A stretch of 64,000 bases of DNA from Altibacter sp. (GTDB lineage: Bacteria; Bacteroidota; Bacteroidia; Flavobacteriales; Flavobacteriaceae). Below the pieces are notes generated by a model. It made no database searches. It saw nothing but the letters and a program-made list of their open reading frames with translations, and had not been told where the DNA came from. This document shows, piece after piece, positions 25,959 through 34,188 of the stretch. The translations under genes were made by a program, and so were the position numbers. Within the stretch, counting starts at the first letter, position 1. Each line of letters opens with the position of its first letter. The stretch is from assembly GCF_019913785.1 (NCBI RefSeq), contig NZ_JAIOHK010000001.1, positions 21,816 through 85,815 on the forward strand, in the 5' to 3' direction.

Positions 25959-26414
25959 ATGCAACCAATGGGATTCCTTAGAAAAGTAGATAAAGTGCTA
26001 GCCGCCATGGGAAACAGCCGCGCCATGGAACGCTTGCATGTAGACAAGGTTACCGAAGCAAAGAGTATTGAAATTGAGGGAACGGCTTTGGCTTCGTCAG
26101 AACAGGGGCAGCTTTTCGGTGGAATTCAAGAGTTAAATGGTTACCTCTTTCTGGAAACCGTTATTGTTAGTGGCACTAAGATTAAGACTTTTGATGGGGG
26201 CCGACTCACTTTTATAAGCGATACCGGTAATTTTGAATTGCCTTCCGATACGCAGGAGATCGATTCAGAATATTCTAACGTATCTCGTCGTTTTATGACG
26301 CAAATCAGTTTTGACATAACAGAAGCGGAGATCGAACGCATCAAGAACAAGGATTTTACTGAAGTACATTTCGATTGGAAAAAGAAATCACTTCGCTTTG
26401 ACCGTGCCAATTAA
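25959..26414 (+). CDS. Conserved-looking hypothetical protein, 151 aa
   Basis: No family was recognised. The protein is soluble, without signal peptide or membrane segment, and beta-rich in the middle ('LNGYLFLETVIVSGTKIKTF', 'RLTFISDTGNFELP'), with a C-terminal helix-strand 'ITEAEIERIKN' then 'EVHFDWKKKSLRFDRA'. Two in-frame starts are possible, ATG at 25959 or at 25968; the second would remove only three residues. Codon use resembles its neighbours. It is probably last in the methyltransferase-DinB-GNAT string. Confidence 0.6.
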   Translation: MQPMGFLRKVDKVLAAMGNSRAMERLHVDKVTEAKSIEIEGTALASSEQGQLFGGIQELNGYLFLETVIVSGTKIKTFDGGRLTFISDTGNFELPSDTQEIDSEYSNVSRRFMTQISFDITEAEIERIKNKDFTEVHFDWKKKSLRFDRAN

Positions 26415-26459
26415 CTCATAAATTTCTCTTCCGTTTACCATTTACCAAGCTAATCACTT

Positions 26460-26481
26460 TATAAATTTTAGTAAATTTATA
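26460..26481. promoter_or_regulatory. AT-rich perfect inverted repeat upstream of the beta-propeller gene
   Basis: TATAAATTT, four bases (TAGT), then AAATTTATA: a perfect 9-bp inverted repeat 67 bp before the ATG at 26549. It lacks a GC stem or T-tract, so an operator for a dimeric regulator is more likely than a terminator. Confidence 0.35.
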
Positions 26482-26548
26482 GTCTAGTGACTTTCACAAA
26501 TACCATATGGGATAGGCTGCCGTTAAATATCTAGAGGAGAAATAAGAC

Positions 26549-27415
26549 ATGAAAACAATCTTAGGAATACTTTTCATTGTATTGAGCATCCATCAACTGA
26601 TGGCCCATCCGGGCATTGGTATTGTGATGGATGGCGAGGGAAGTGTATTCTATACCGATCTATCACATGTTTGGAAAATAGCAGCCGACGGAACTCATAC
26701 AATAGCTGTTGAAGATGTACATACGCACGAATTATACCTAGATCAATACGACAACCTATACGGTGAACATGTTTGGTACGAAGGAGAAGCCACAGATAAA
26801 TGGGGAAGTTATGTATGGTGCCTAAGTAGTTCCGGAGTCCTTGAACAAACCATCCCTCCTACCGAAGGATTTCTATCCAATAATACCCTAGTGCGCGATG
26901 CCGATTCGAATATGTATTGGCCGGAAAAATTAGGAGATCATGAGGTTTTAAAAAAAGAGACACCTCAGGGTGAGATCACCTTACACACCAACTCCAAATT
27001 CAAAGACATTCGCTGGATGTATTATGCTGAAAGCAATGCGTATTTATACGTCATTGACCATCTGAATTTGAAAAAAGTAAACCCTAAGGGAGAAGTAAGC
27101 CTCGTAGCTGATAATTTATACGAAGGGAAATCCTCCTTCGAAAATGTGGGCGACCACCACTATCTTATGGGAATGTGGACAGACACAATGCAAAATACAT
27201 ATGTTGCAGCATACGGAGCTCAAAAAGTAAAAAAAATTAGCCCGAATGGAACGGTTGAAACCGTATTCGAGTCGGATAGATTCTGGTCTCCGGCCGGGGG
27301 TTTAGTCGCTCCTGATGGTACTATGTGGATTATGGAATTTTCAGCAAGAAATAAAACGAGGGTGAGGAAGATCAATCCCGACGGAAGGGACATCGTATTT
27401 CAGAAAAAAGAATAA
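26549..27415 (+). CDS. Exported beta-propeller protein (SMP-30/NHL-like)
   Basis: This is a 288-aa protein with signal peptide 'ILGILFIVLSIHQLMA' and no lipobox. The mature part is made of repeating four-strand blades, marked by recurring 'DG..Y..D....V.KI..DG' patterns such as 'VFYTDLSHVWKIAADGT', 'NLKKVNPKGE' and 'KVKKISPNGT', ending 'VRKINPDGRDI'. This fits a six-bladed SMP-30/gluconolactonase or NHL propeller. Enzymatic residues cannot be assigned. A purine-rich GAGGAGA lies 8-14 bp before the ATG, which is unusual in this genome where such sites are otherwise scarce. Confidence 0.68.
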   Translation: MKTILGILFIVLSIHQLMAHPGIGIVMDGEGSVFYTDLSHVWKIAADGTHTIAVEDVHTHELYLDQYDNLYGEHVWYEGEATDKWGSYVWCLSSSGVLEQTIPPTEGFLSNNTLVRDADSNMYWPEKLGDHEVLKKETPQGEITLHTNSKFKDIRWMYYAESNAYLYVIDHLNLKKVNPKGEVSLVADNLYEGKSSFENVGDHHYLMGMWTDTMQNTYVAAYGAQKVKKISPNGTVETVFESDRFWSPAGGLVAPDGTMWIMEFSARNKTRVRKINPDGRDIVFQKKE

Positions 27416-27631
27416 TGTAATACTGAGAACAGAATTAGATGCAATTTTCAATTTTTGACCTACATAGTACACAAATAGCAAAAAAAATTGTTCGTTGCCC
27501 TCCTATTTCCTTTGATCTGCATGCGATTTACCGGAAGACGAATGCTAAACAAAAAAACAGAGGTGATATTAGTCATATATTTCTAAGATTTTAGGTAGTA
27601 ATTTTATTTCTAAACTTGAAATAACCCGAAC

Positions 27632-28012
27632 ATGAAAGCTCAAAAAAAAATTACTGCATGGCCTCGTATGCTACTGGGACTCTTTTTAATTGTATACGCC
27701 CTTAATCAGTTTTTTCAAATTCTACCCACAAGTTATGGTACAATGCCCGAAAACACCGAAAACTTTTTGGATGCAGTGGTAGTTTATTTACCGGTCTTGT
27801 ATATTTTTGAAATTCTGATAGGTCTTTTATTAATCTTTAATAAATGGACTCCGTTTTTGATTATTGTACTTTTCCCCCTCTCTATTACCTTTTTGATCTT
27901 TGTGATTTCAAATTGCGACATATCAAAAATGTGGCCCGCCTTTATTGTTGCCTTATTAAATATCTGGTTGCTCTGGATGCATCGTGGAAAATACAAGCCG
28001 CTATTTTCATAA
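27632..28012 (+). CDS. DoxX-like small membrane protein
   Basis: This is a 126-aa protein with four hydrophobic helices (about 10-28, 50-70, 73-94 and 98-118) and short loops. 'RMLLGLFLIVYALNQFF' at the N-terminus and 'VVVYLPVLYIFEILIGLLLIF' in the second helix fit the DoxX/DoxD-like layout, as does the final 'ALLNIWLLWMHRGKYKPLF'. The function in this family is poorly defined. It stands alone, with more than 200 bp of non-coding sequence on either side. Confidence 0.7.
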   Translation: MKAQKKITAWPRMLLGLFLIVYALNQFFQILPTSYGTMPENTENFLDAVVVYLPVLYIFEILIGLLLIFNKWTPFLIIVLFPLSITFLIFVISNCDISKMWPAFIVALLNIWLLWMHRGKYKPLFS

Positions 28013-28353
28013 TTTCACACAAAAATAGGAAGGAATTCCCGGCATTAGTCATGGAGGGGCCATTGCATACATCGCTCGAGATACAGACGCAATCCTTACT
28101 GCGGAAATAGGATGAGTCTTGGAGAGTAGGTGGTAAACGAAGCAGGATTTATCATCCGTATTGCGGTAGCTGTGCTACAAATGTCCGGGTGAGCTGCTAC
28201 TCCCGAAGCGGAGCACATCACGATGGATGCAAACAGAACAATTGCAGGCCTATCTAAGGCCTGTTGCTGTAGCTGGCTCGATTAAAATGGTCGTTTTTTT
28301 GCCAAGCACGCCTCGCCATTTTTCGTTACTTTTGCACAACGGAAAAAAGGCAT
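28013..28353 (+). other. 340-bp intergenic stretch with a possible decayed coding remnant and a hairpin
   Basis: No intact gene is seen. Bases 28029-28112 read as a protein-like segment containing 'GISHGGAIAYIARDTDA' before a TGA. An overlapping second frame from 28112 runs on to about 28284 with two internal stops ('VVNEAGFIIRIAVAV', 'AATPEAEHITMDANRTIAG'). This could be a frameshifted relic of a gene I cannot name. A 6-bp perfect hairpin, CAGGCC-TATCTAA-GGCCTG, lies at 28245-28263. The uvrB promoter is at the 3' end. Confidence 0.4.
28327..28334 (+). promoter_or_regulatory. Putative -7 element of uvrB
   Basis: TACTTTTG matches TAnnTTTG, 19 bp before the uvrB ATG. A TTTG at 28298-28301 is 25 bp upstream, slightly too far for an ideal -33 element. 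Confidence 0.45.
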
Positions 28354-30360
28354 ATGAAATTCAAGTTAAAATCTGATTTTACCCCTCAAGGAGACCAACC
28401 TACTGCCATCAAAGCATTGGTAGCAGGAATCAATTCGGACGAAAAATACCAAACACTCTTGGGTGTAACCGGTAGTGGAAAAACCTTCACCGTAGCGAAT
28501 GTCATTGAGTCCGTGCAAAAACCAACATTGGTTTTGGCGCATAATAAAACGCTGGCGGCTCAACTTTATACCGAATTTAAAAATCTATTTCCTGAAAACG
28601 CCGTAGAATACTTCGTTTCTTACTACGATTATTACCAGCCGGAGGCCTTTATTCCGTCAAGCGGTACCTATATTGAAAAGGATCTTTCGATCAATGAGGA
28701 AATCGAAGTCATGCGACTGAGCACCACTTCTTCTTTACTTTCGGGGCGACGCGATGTGATAGTAGTAGCGTCGGTATCTTGTTTATACGGTATTGGAAAT
28801 CCTGCGGAATTTGAAAAGAATGTGATTCACTTACAGGCCGGACAAGTGATCTCTAGAACCAAACTGCTTCACATGTTGGTTCAAAGCCTATATTCTCGTA
28901 CCGAAGCTGAATTCACTCACGGCCGTTTCAGAATAAAGGGAGATACACTTGATGTGTATCCCGGCTATGCCAACGAAGCCTTCCGTATCCATTTCTTTGG
29001 TGATGAGATTGAGGAAATCGAAGCTTTTGATCCTTTGAACAATTCGGTTATCGAAAAATACGACCGACTCAATATCTACCCCGCCAATATGTTTGTCACC
29101 TCACCGGATGTGCTACAAGATGCCATTAAAGACATACAGGACGATCTGGTGAAGCAGGTAGATTATTTTAAGGAGATTGGCAAACATCTGGAGGCAAAAC
29201 GCCTAGAGGAACGTACCAATTTCGATTTAGAAATGATTCGTGAATTAGGCTATTGTAGCGGGATTGAAAACTATTCTCGCTATCTGGATCGAAGATTGCC
29301 CGGCACTCGGCCTTTCTGCCTGTTGGACTACTTCCCCGATGATTTTTTAATGATCGTAGATGAAAGTCATGTCTCCATACCTCAGGTGGGCGCCATGTAT
29401 GGTGGTGATCGCTCCAGAAAGGAAAACCTCGTAGAGTATGGATTCCGTTTGCCGGCTGCCATGGACAACCGACCCTTAAAATTTGAAGAGTTTGAAGCAA
29501 TGCAGAATCAGGTGATCTATGTAAGCGCTACCCCTGCAGATTATGAACTCGAGAAGACCGGAGGAGTGTTCGTAGAACAGATCATTCGTCCGACCGGATT
29601 ATTGGATCCTCCTATTGAAGTAAGGCCAAGCCTGAATCAGATTGACGATCTGCTGGAAGAAATTCAATTACGCGTCGAAAAAGACGAACGAGTATTGGTC
29701 ACCACCCTTACGAAGCGCATGGCTGAAGAATTAACCAAATATATGACTCGAATTCAGATTCGGTGTCGGTATATCCACAGTGATGTAGATACGTTAGAGC
29801 GTGTAGAGATCATGCAGGATCTCCGTTTGGGATTGTTTGATGTTCTCGTGGGCGTGAATTTATTAAGGGAGGGATTGGATCTTCCGGAGGTATCCCTAGT
29901 CGCCATTTTAGATGCCGATAAGGAAGGATTTCTAAGAAGTGCTCGTTCCCTTACTCAGACCGTAGGGCGTGCCGCAAGACACCTTAACGGAAAGGCAATC
30001 ATGTATGCCGATAAGATTACCAAGAGTATGCAAGCGACTATCGATGGCACCGAATACCGTAGAGAAAAACAGATCGCTTATAATCTAGCCAACAACATTA
30101 CCCCTACGGCAATTAAAAAGTCTTTTGAAAATTCATTGACCAAATCGAAGCAAGAGGCCTATTCGTTTGAAACTGCCGGTACCTTAGCGGCAGCAGAGCC
30201 GGATGATGTATATTTGACCAAGGCCCAGCTGGAGAAGAAGATTCGGGATACGCGAAAGGCCATGGAAAAATCGGCCAAGGAATTGGATTTCTTGATGGCA
30301 GCCAAGCTTCGGGATAAGATCAAATCACTTCAGCAACAATTGGAAAAAGTAGCTTCCTAA
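28354..30360 (+). CDS. uvrB: Excinuclease ABC subunit B
   Basis: This 668-aa cytosolic helicase-like subunit of nucleotide excision repair verifies damage and recruits UvrC. Visible features are Walker A 'GVTGSGKTF' near 38-46, the beta-hairpin 'YYDYYQPEAFIPSSGTYIEK', Walker B 'LMIVDESHVSIPQ', helicase motifs 'VSATPADYE', 'GVNLLREGLDLPEVSLV' and 'QTVGRAARH', and the C-terminal UVR motif 'AMEKSAKELDFLMAAKLRD' that binds UvrC. The length is typical. Confidence 0.97.
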   Translation: MKFKLKSDFTPQGDQPTAIKALVAGINSDEKYQTLLGVTGSGKTFTVANVIESVQKPTLVLAHNKTLAAQLYTEFKNLFPENAVEYFVSYYDYYQPEAFIPSSGTYIEKDLSINEEIEVMRLSTTSSLLSGRRDVIVVASVSCLYGIGNPAEFEKNVIHLQAGQVISRTKLLHMLVQSLYSRTEAEFTHGRFRIKGDTLDVYPGYANEAFRIHFFGDEIEEIEAFDPLNNSVIEKYDRLNIYPANMFVTSPDVLQDAIKDIQDDLVKQVDYFKEIGKHLEAKRLEERTNFDLEMIRELGYCSGIENYSRYLDRRLPGTRPFCLLDYFPDDFLMIVDESHVSIPQVGAMYGGDRSRKENLVEYGFRLPAAMDNRPLKFEEFEAMQNQVIYVSATPADYELEKTGGVFVEQIIRPTGLLDPPIEVRPSLNQIDDLLEEIQLRVEKDERVLVTTLTKRMAEELTKYMTRIQIRCRYIHSDVDTLERVEIMQDLRLGLFDVLVGVNLLREGLDLPEVSLVAILDADKEGFLRSARSLTQTVGRAARHLNGKAIMYADKITKSMQATIDGTEYRREKQIAYNLANNITPTAIKKSFENSLTKSKQEAYSFETAGTLAAAEPDDVYLTKAQLEKKIRDTRKAMEKSAKELDFLMAAKLRDKIKSLQQQLEKVAS

Positions 30361-30424
30361 GATATTTAACCGAAGTCAAATTATAATTATTTAAAAACCG
30401 TAAACCTTTAATCCAATTCTAAAA

Positions 30425-31204
30425 ATGAATCACCCCGATTCCATTCGAATAAATAAGGCCATTAGTGATAGTGGTTATTGTTCCCGTCGCCAGGCCGATA
30501 CACTTATTGAACAGGGCCGTGTTACCATCAATGGAGAAAAGGTCACCCTGGGTGATCGCGCTATGCCCGGCGATGAAATAAAGGTAGATGGTAAATTGAT
30601 TACTGAGAACGATGCGCTTGTATATATAGCCTTAAACAAGCCCATAGGAATAACTTGTACGACCGATCGACGCATTGATGGTAACGTGGTAGATTTTATC
30701 AATCACAAGGAGCGCATCTTCCATGTTGGACGTTTGGACAAACCAAGTGAAGGCTTGTTGTTAATGACCAACGATGGAGATATTGTTAACAAGATCCTGA
30801 GAGCGGGAAATGATCATGAAAAAGAATATATTGTAAAAGTTGATAGACCCATTACAGAAGATTTCCTAAAAAAAATGCGGGGCGGTGTGCCGCTTCACGA
30901 GTTACAGACCACAACGAAGCAATGTGAGGTGGAGCAACTGAGTCGTTTTGTATTCAGAATTGTTCTCGTTCAAGGTTTAAATAGACAAATACGTCGTATG
31001 TGTGACTATTTGGGCTATGAGGTGGTGGAACTAAAACGAATTCGCATTATGAATATTGAATTAGGGAATTTACCTATCGGCGAGTGGCGCGATCTAACAT
31101 CAAAAGAATTGGACGACTTAAAGCGGGCAGTTTCGATTTCGGACAATACGCCTCAAGCAGAACGCACCGAACGCACTACAGGTAAAAGACGTAGAGGTCG
31201 TTAA
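30425..31204 (+). CDS. rluF: 23S rRNA pseudouridine synthase RluF-like
   Basis: This is a 259-aa protein with an N-terminal S4 RNA-binding domain (residues 8-55, 'RINKAISDSGYCSRRQADTL') and a pseudouridine synthase domain with 'GRLDKPSEGLLLMTND', catalytic Asp105. The later motif 'VLVQGLNRQIRRMCDYLGYEV' is typical of the RluB/E/F group. 'NKPIGITCTTD' and the short C-terminus favour RluF (23S rRNA U2604) over RsuA or RluB. It ends in a basic tail 'TTGKRRRGR'. Pseudouridine synthase is certain; the precise target is inferred. Confidence 0.9.
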   Translation: MNHPDSIRINKAISDSGYCSRRQADTLIEQGRVTINGEKVTLGDRAMPGDEIKVDGKLITENDALVYIALNKPIGITCTTDRRIDGNVVDFINHKERIFHVGRLDKPSEGLLLMTNDGDIVNKILRAGNDHEKEYIVKVDRPITEDFLKKMRGGVPLHELQTTTKQCEVEQLSRFVFRIVLVQGLNRQIRRMCDYLGYEVVELKRIRIMNIELGNLPIGEWRDLTSKELDDLKRAVSISDNTPQAERTERTTGKRRRGR

Positions 31205-31215
31205 TTTTAGGGCAG

Positions 31216-31249
31216 AAAAAAACCACGTACCGATTGAGTAGCACGTGGT
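31216..31249 (-). terminator. Terminator between rluF and the Hsp20 gene
   Basis: ACCACGT and ACGTGGT arms around a 14-base loop. On the minus strand the stem is followed by a run of T, so it mainly serves the Hsp20 gene; it may also stop rluF transcripts. Confidence 0.7.
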
Positions 31250-31281
31250 CATTTCAACTAACTAACCAAATTAAATTTCAA

Positions 31282-31719
31282 TTATGAAATCTCAACCATT
31301 CTTTTAATCTCTTTCTGCTCTTCTTTCTTCGGAATGGTTATAAGCAGCAAACCATTATTATAAGTGGCATTAATTGAATCCACTTCTACTGTCTCAGGTA
31401 ACGTAAACGAACGCTTAAAACTACTGTAATTGAATTCTTTACGGGTAACTTTTGTATGTTCATCTACTTTCTTAGCGTCTTCCTTTTCATTCTTAACTTC
31501 AGCAGAGATCTTTAAAACATTTTCATCGACCTCTATGGTGAAATCTTCTTTCTTTAATCCGGGTACGGCTAATTCGAGTGCAAAGTTCGCTAAATTCTCT
31601 TTAATATTTACCGCCGGAATGCTAAAGTTTTCATAATTAGGCACATCCAATCTATTTTCATTAAAAATGTCATCAAAAATAGTGGGAAACCACACGTTAT
31701 TTCTTTTAACTAATTTCAT
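31282..31719 (-). CDS. Hsp20/alpha-crystallin small heat shock protein
   Basis: This is a 145-aa holdase chaperone of the cytosol. The alpha-crystallin domain (about 38-135) is seen in 'IPAVNIKENLANFALELAVPG', 'FTIEVDENVLKISAE', 'FKRSFTLPETVEVDSINATY' and the conserved 'NNGLLLITIPKKE'. The C-terminal extension is short. The length is normal for the IbpA/Hsp20 class. No CIRCE-type operator is visible upstream. Confidence 0.93.
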   Translation of the reverse strand: MKLVKRNNVWFPTIFDDIFNENRLDVPNYENFSIPAVNIKENLANFALELAVPGLKKEDFTIEVDENVLKISAEVKNEKEDAKKVDEHTKVTRKEFNYSSFKRSFTLPETVEVDSINATYNNGLLLITIPKKEEQKEIKRMVEIS

Positions 31720-31864
31720 ATCAATTTAGTATTAAAGGTTATACTTATTTTTCAAATTGATATAAACAAATTAAAGTCCAAAACGAATAACAGGACATTT
31801 TGACCTGATTTTGAACCCAATAGCTGTCTTTTTGTCCATTCTGAATGATAAAATGACCGAATAA

Positions 31865-32263
31865 CTAGTTGTAGTAGGTCTGGAAAATTTTTAATAGCTC
31901 CTCTGTTGGAATGATCTTATCTTTATAATCGTTCATACGCAGCAAGATTTGGTCTACCACTCCCGGACGAATACCCATTTTCAGTCCAAAATTACGCACG
32001 GCTATGATCTCCTTTTCATGCGTTTCCCTATCTACGTTCATCACTAGCACTAGTTTATAGAAGTGTGTGAGGCGTTGTAACTCGCTATTTTGTGGCTTGG
32101 AAGGCAACGGATTGTCAAAAAGTTCGGTCACATCTGCTTCAGAGAGTCCCATCTGTTCGGCAATACGTATGATAAAATCATATTCCGAGTCGGTCACCTT
32201 ATTATCCGCTTGTGCGAGCAAAATAAGATCGCTTAAAAGGGCACGGTTTGTTTCTTTATCCAT
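31865..32263 (-). CDS. TerB-like helical protein
   Basis: This 132-aa all-helical soluble protein resembles the TerB/DjlA-N fold: 'LLSDLILLAQADNKVTDSEYDFIIRIAEQMGLS' has the acidic 'AxADxxxxxxE' pattern seen in TerB metal-binding helices, and the second half repeats a related helix-loop-helix ('MGIRPGVVDQILLRM'). Nothing around it suggests tellurite resistance. The role is unknown, possibly metal-dependent signalling. Confidence 0.62.
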   Translation of the reverse strand: MDKETNRALLSDLILLAQADNKVTDSEYDFIIRIAEQMGLSEADVTELFDNPLPSKPQNSELQRLTHFYKLVLVMNVDRETHEKEIIAVRNFGLKMGIRPGVVDQILLRMNDYKDKIIPTEELLKIFQTYYN

Positions 32264-32316
32264 GCCACAATACTAAAATAAATCTTACAATTTTAAAAAC
32301 ATTTTTTAAAATATGC

Positions 32317-33534
32317 CTAGGTAGATTTTGTTGTGATTTCTGAAACGCTATAGGGCTTGATCTTGTGGTCTTTACAATATTTGTTTGCTCGAACAAGCAT
32401 TTGGTCCATCTTTTCACTGAACAAAATATACAATTGATCTACATAGTTCGTATAGCTACTTTGTTTGAAGTCGATTGCAAGTCGGTTAATAGTTTCGTAT
32501 GCGGGAAGTTCGGAACCACTAGTCAAAATATCGTGAATAATGCCTTCGGCTTGAAGGATTGCTTCTTTTCGTTTGGCATCATTTATCGCCCGAATATGAT
32601 CTATCATATAGATCTCTAGTTTCACCGCCAAAGCAATTCCGTAGCCTTCCGTAGCCAGTAAGGACTTTTCAAGAAATTCTAAGGCAATATCGCGCTTATC
32701 ACGGGACGAGGCATAATTGTGGAATGTTTCCAAGGCAATCAAAGCCCCATTGACATAGACGTTTCCTTTAAGGGTGTATTTCTTTTCGTATTCCGAGATC
32801 AATTCAATTAATTGACTATCACGTCTCTTGTTGTAAAGAATAACACTCAAATGACTAATGACAATTGGTATTTGAAATAAGTTGGTATTTGAGGATTCAA
32901 TATCTTTTATGATCTGCAAGCCACGCTCAATATCTTCATCGGTATAGGTCTTTTGAGCCACCTTATTGCTCAATTCCTGAATCTCTACGTTCGTAAGATA
33001 GGCCTCTGCCCTACTTACCTGTCGTTTGGTCTGTTCATTCTGTTGTTCGATGCTTAGCAGTTTTTGGTTTACGTCATTTTTAATGGCATCAATGCTATTC
33101 CTAATATGTATGTCTTCATTTTTCAATTCTAATTTTAAACTTTCCATTTTGGGGTCAATGGACTTGATATAATCATTCTTGATATCGGTCATTGCCTTGG
33201 CCGTGTCATTGTTAATACGGGTATCGATATGTTCCCGTAACGCATTCTTGGCACGATTCGCCTGAATGATAGAAAATGTACTCAACAAAGCGATTATGGC
33301 TCCCAATAAATAAAGCAGATTGTTAAATTTTTTATTGACGCGTTCGGAGATTTGATGTTCTACGATCGCATCAAAGTCCTTTTTGGGAATTCGAATGTAT
33401 TCTTCTTCTATCAATTTCTCGACGGCCTCCTTAAGCGCATCGTCAGAATTTTCGGTTACTGTAGGCTGTTGTGCCACGGCCGGTGAAAAGACACATCCCA
33501 GCACGAAAAGTAGGCATAAAAGTTTAAGTTTCAT
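32317..33534 (-). CDS. Exported, membrane-anchored coiled-coil protein of unknown function
   Basis: This 405-aa protein was not recognised. A signal peptide ('LKLLCLLFVLGCVFSPAVA') is followed by about 55 residues, a single membrane helix ('NLLYLLGAIIALLSTFSII', about 74-92), a long charged coiled coil (about 95-185) and a helical C-terminal half with TPR-like helix pairs. This predicts a periplasmic N-terminal stretch and a cytosolic coiled coil with solenoid, or the reverse if the first segment is not cleaved. Its leader shares a motif with the next minus-strand gene upstream. Confidence 0.6.
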   Translation of the reverse strand: MKLKLLCLLFVLGCVFSPAVAQQPTVTENSDDALKEAVEKLIEEEYIRIPKKDFDAIVEHQISERVNKKFNNLLYLLGAIIALLSTFSIIQANRAKNALREHIDTRINNDTAKAMTDIKNDYIKSIDPKMESLKLELKNEDIHIRNSIDAIKNDVNQKLLSIEQQNEQTKRQVSRAEAYLTNVEIQELSNKVAQKTYTDEDIERGLQIIKDIESSNTNLFQIPIVISHLSVILYNKRRDSQLIELISEYEKKYTLKGNVYVNGALIALETFHNYASSRDKRDIALEFLEKSLLATEGYGIALAVKLEIYMIDHIRAINDAKRKEAILQAEGIIHDILTSGSELPAYETINRLAIDFKQSSYTNYVDQLYILFSEKMDQMLVRANKYCKDHKIKPYSVSEITTKST

Positions 33535-33582
33535 AACGTATCTATTTAATAGACACTAAGTTATGTATTTTACAAGGGATAT

Positions 33583-33593
33583 AAAACCGAAAA
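33583..33593 (-). promoter_or_regulatory. Leader motif shared with the neighbouring exported-protein gene
   Basis: TTTTCGGTTTT on the minus strand, 48 bp before the ATG at 33534. The same 11 bases occur at 34067-34077, 42 bp before the ATG at 34024, and both leaders also contain TCTATTA and end in CGTTATG. Confidence 0.35.
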
Positions 33594-33646
33594 GAGAAAT
33601 TCAGGGAAAATCCTGTACATCGTTGACGGATTTCCCTCAAAATAAA

Positions 33647-33673
33647 AAATCCCGGTTGATGAGTCCGGGATTT
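33647..33673 (-). terminator. Terminator after the small exported-protein gene
   Basis: AAATCCCGG and CCGGGATTT form a perfect 9-bp stem with a 9-base loop. On the minus strand an A/T-rich tract with T runs follows. Confidence 0.75.
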
Positions 33674-33694
33674 GTATTGTTTTGTGGTTTCGAC

Positions 33695-34024
33695 CTATGC
33701 CTTAAGTACGATAGGCACTTTGTATTCCTTTCCTATTTCTAAGGGCGTGCTTAACTTGTGATAATTCAGTCTGGCCTTAACAAAAGATTCGACGACAGCG
33801 TCTTCTGTTTCAACAGTAAGTACAATCATTTCGCCTTCTTTGTTCAACATAAATGTAACATAGGCTGAGGTGTCTTCTTCGACTGTGAAGGTTGGATCTG
33901 TTAGCAACACTCTAATTTCTTCGGAAGTTGCACTTTTCTTGTCTTTTGTAGGAATTACAGCTGCCGAGGCAACAGATCCTACAAGTAGCACTGTGGCTAA
34001 TAAAATTGCTTGAAGTTTTTTCAT
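33695..34024 (-). CDS. Small exported protein of unknown function
   Basis: This is a 109-aa protein with a clear signal peptide ('AILLATVLLVGSVASAA'), leaving about 88 residues. The mature part is beta-alpha-beta: 'SAYVTFMLNKEGEMIVLTVE', then a helix 'VVESFVKARLNYHKL', then 'YKVPIVLKA'. That order recalls the TonB C-terminal fold, but the resemblance is weak. It is monocistronic, with its own terminator and a leader motif shared with the downstream coiled-coil gene. Confidence 0.6.
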   Translation of the reverse strand: MKKLQAILLATVLLVGSVASAAVIPTKDKKSATSEEIRVLLTDPTFTVEEDTSAYVTFMLNKEGEMIVLTVETEDAVVESFVKARLNYHKLSTPLEIGKEYKVPIVLKA

Positions 34025-34066
34025 AACGGTTCGATTTTAAAAGATTGATATACATAATAGACTAGC

Positions 34067-34077
34067 AAAACCGAAAA
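34067..34077 (-). promoter_or_regulatory. Second copy of the shared leader motif
   Basis: TTTTCGGTTTT on the minus strand, 42 bp before the ATG at 34024, identical to the copy at 33583-33593. The distance would place it near a -35/-33 region. Confidence 0.35.
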
Positions 34078-34140
34078 AGTGTTACGCTATTTTAAATATT
34101 TAACACTTCGTTAACGCAACCCACTAACAATCAACAAAAA

Positions 34141-34168
34141 AAACCTCCCAACTATTTGGGAGGTTTTT
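34141..34168 (-). terminator. Terminator after sucC
   Basis: AAACCTCCCAA and TTGGGAGGTTT arms (11 bp, perfect) around loop CTAT. A-run on one side and T-run on the other make it usable in both directions. It lies 20 bp after the sucC stop. Confidence 0.85.
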
Positions 34169-34188
34169 CCTTTATAACATAGTATAAG

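Noticed and set aside
27439..27594. 51-codon ATG frame in the spacer after the beta-propeller gene
   Set aside because: AT-rich, no recognisable pattern and no promoter; more likely non-coding.
29168..29500. 110-aa minus-strand frame inside uvrB
   Set aside because: Antisense to conserved helicase motifs of uvrB, so the amino acid order is a by-product.
31865..32263. Tellurite-resistance system
   Set aside because: Only a TerB-like fold is present; no terA, terC, terD or terZ genes lie nearby.
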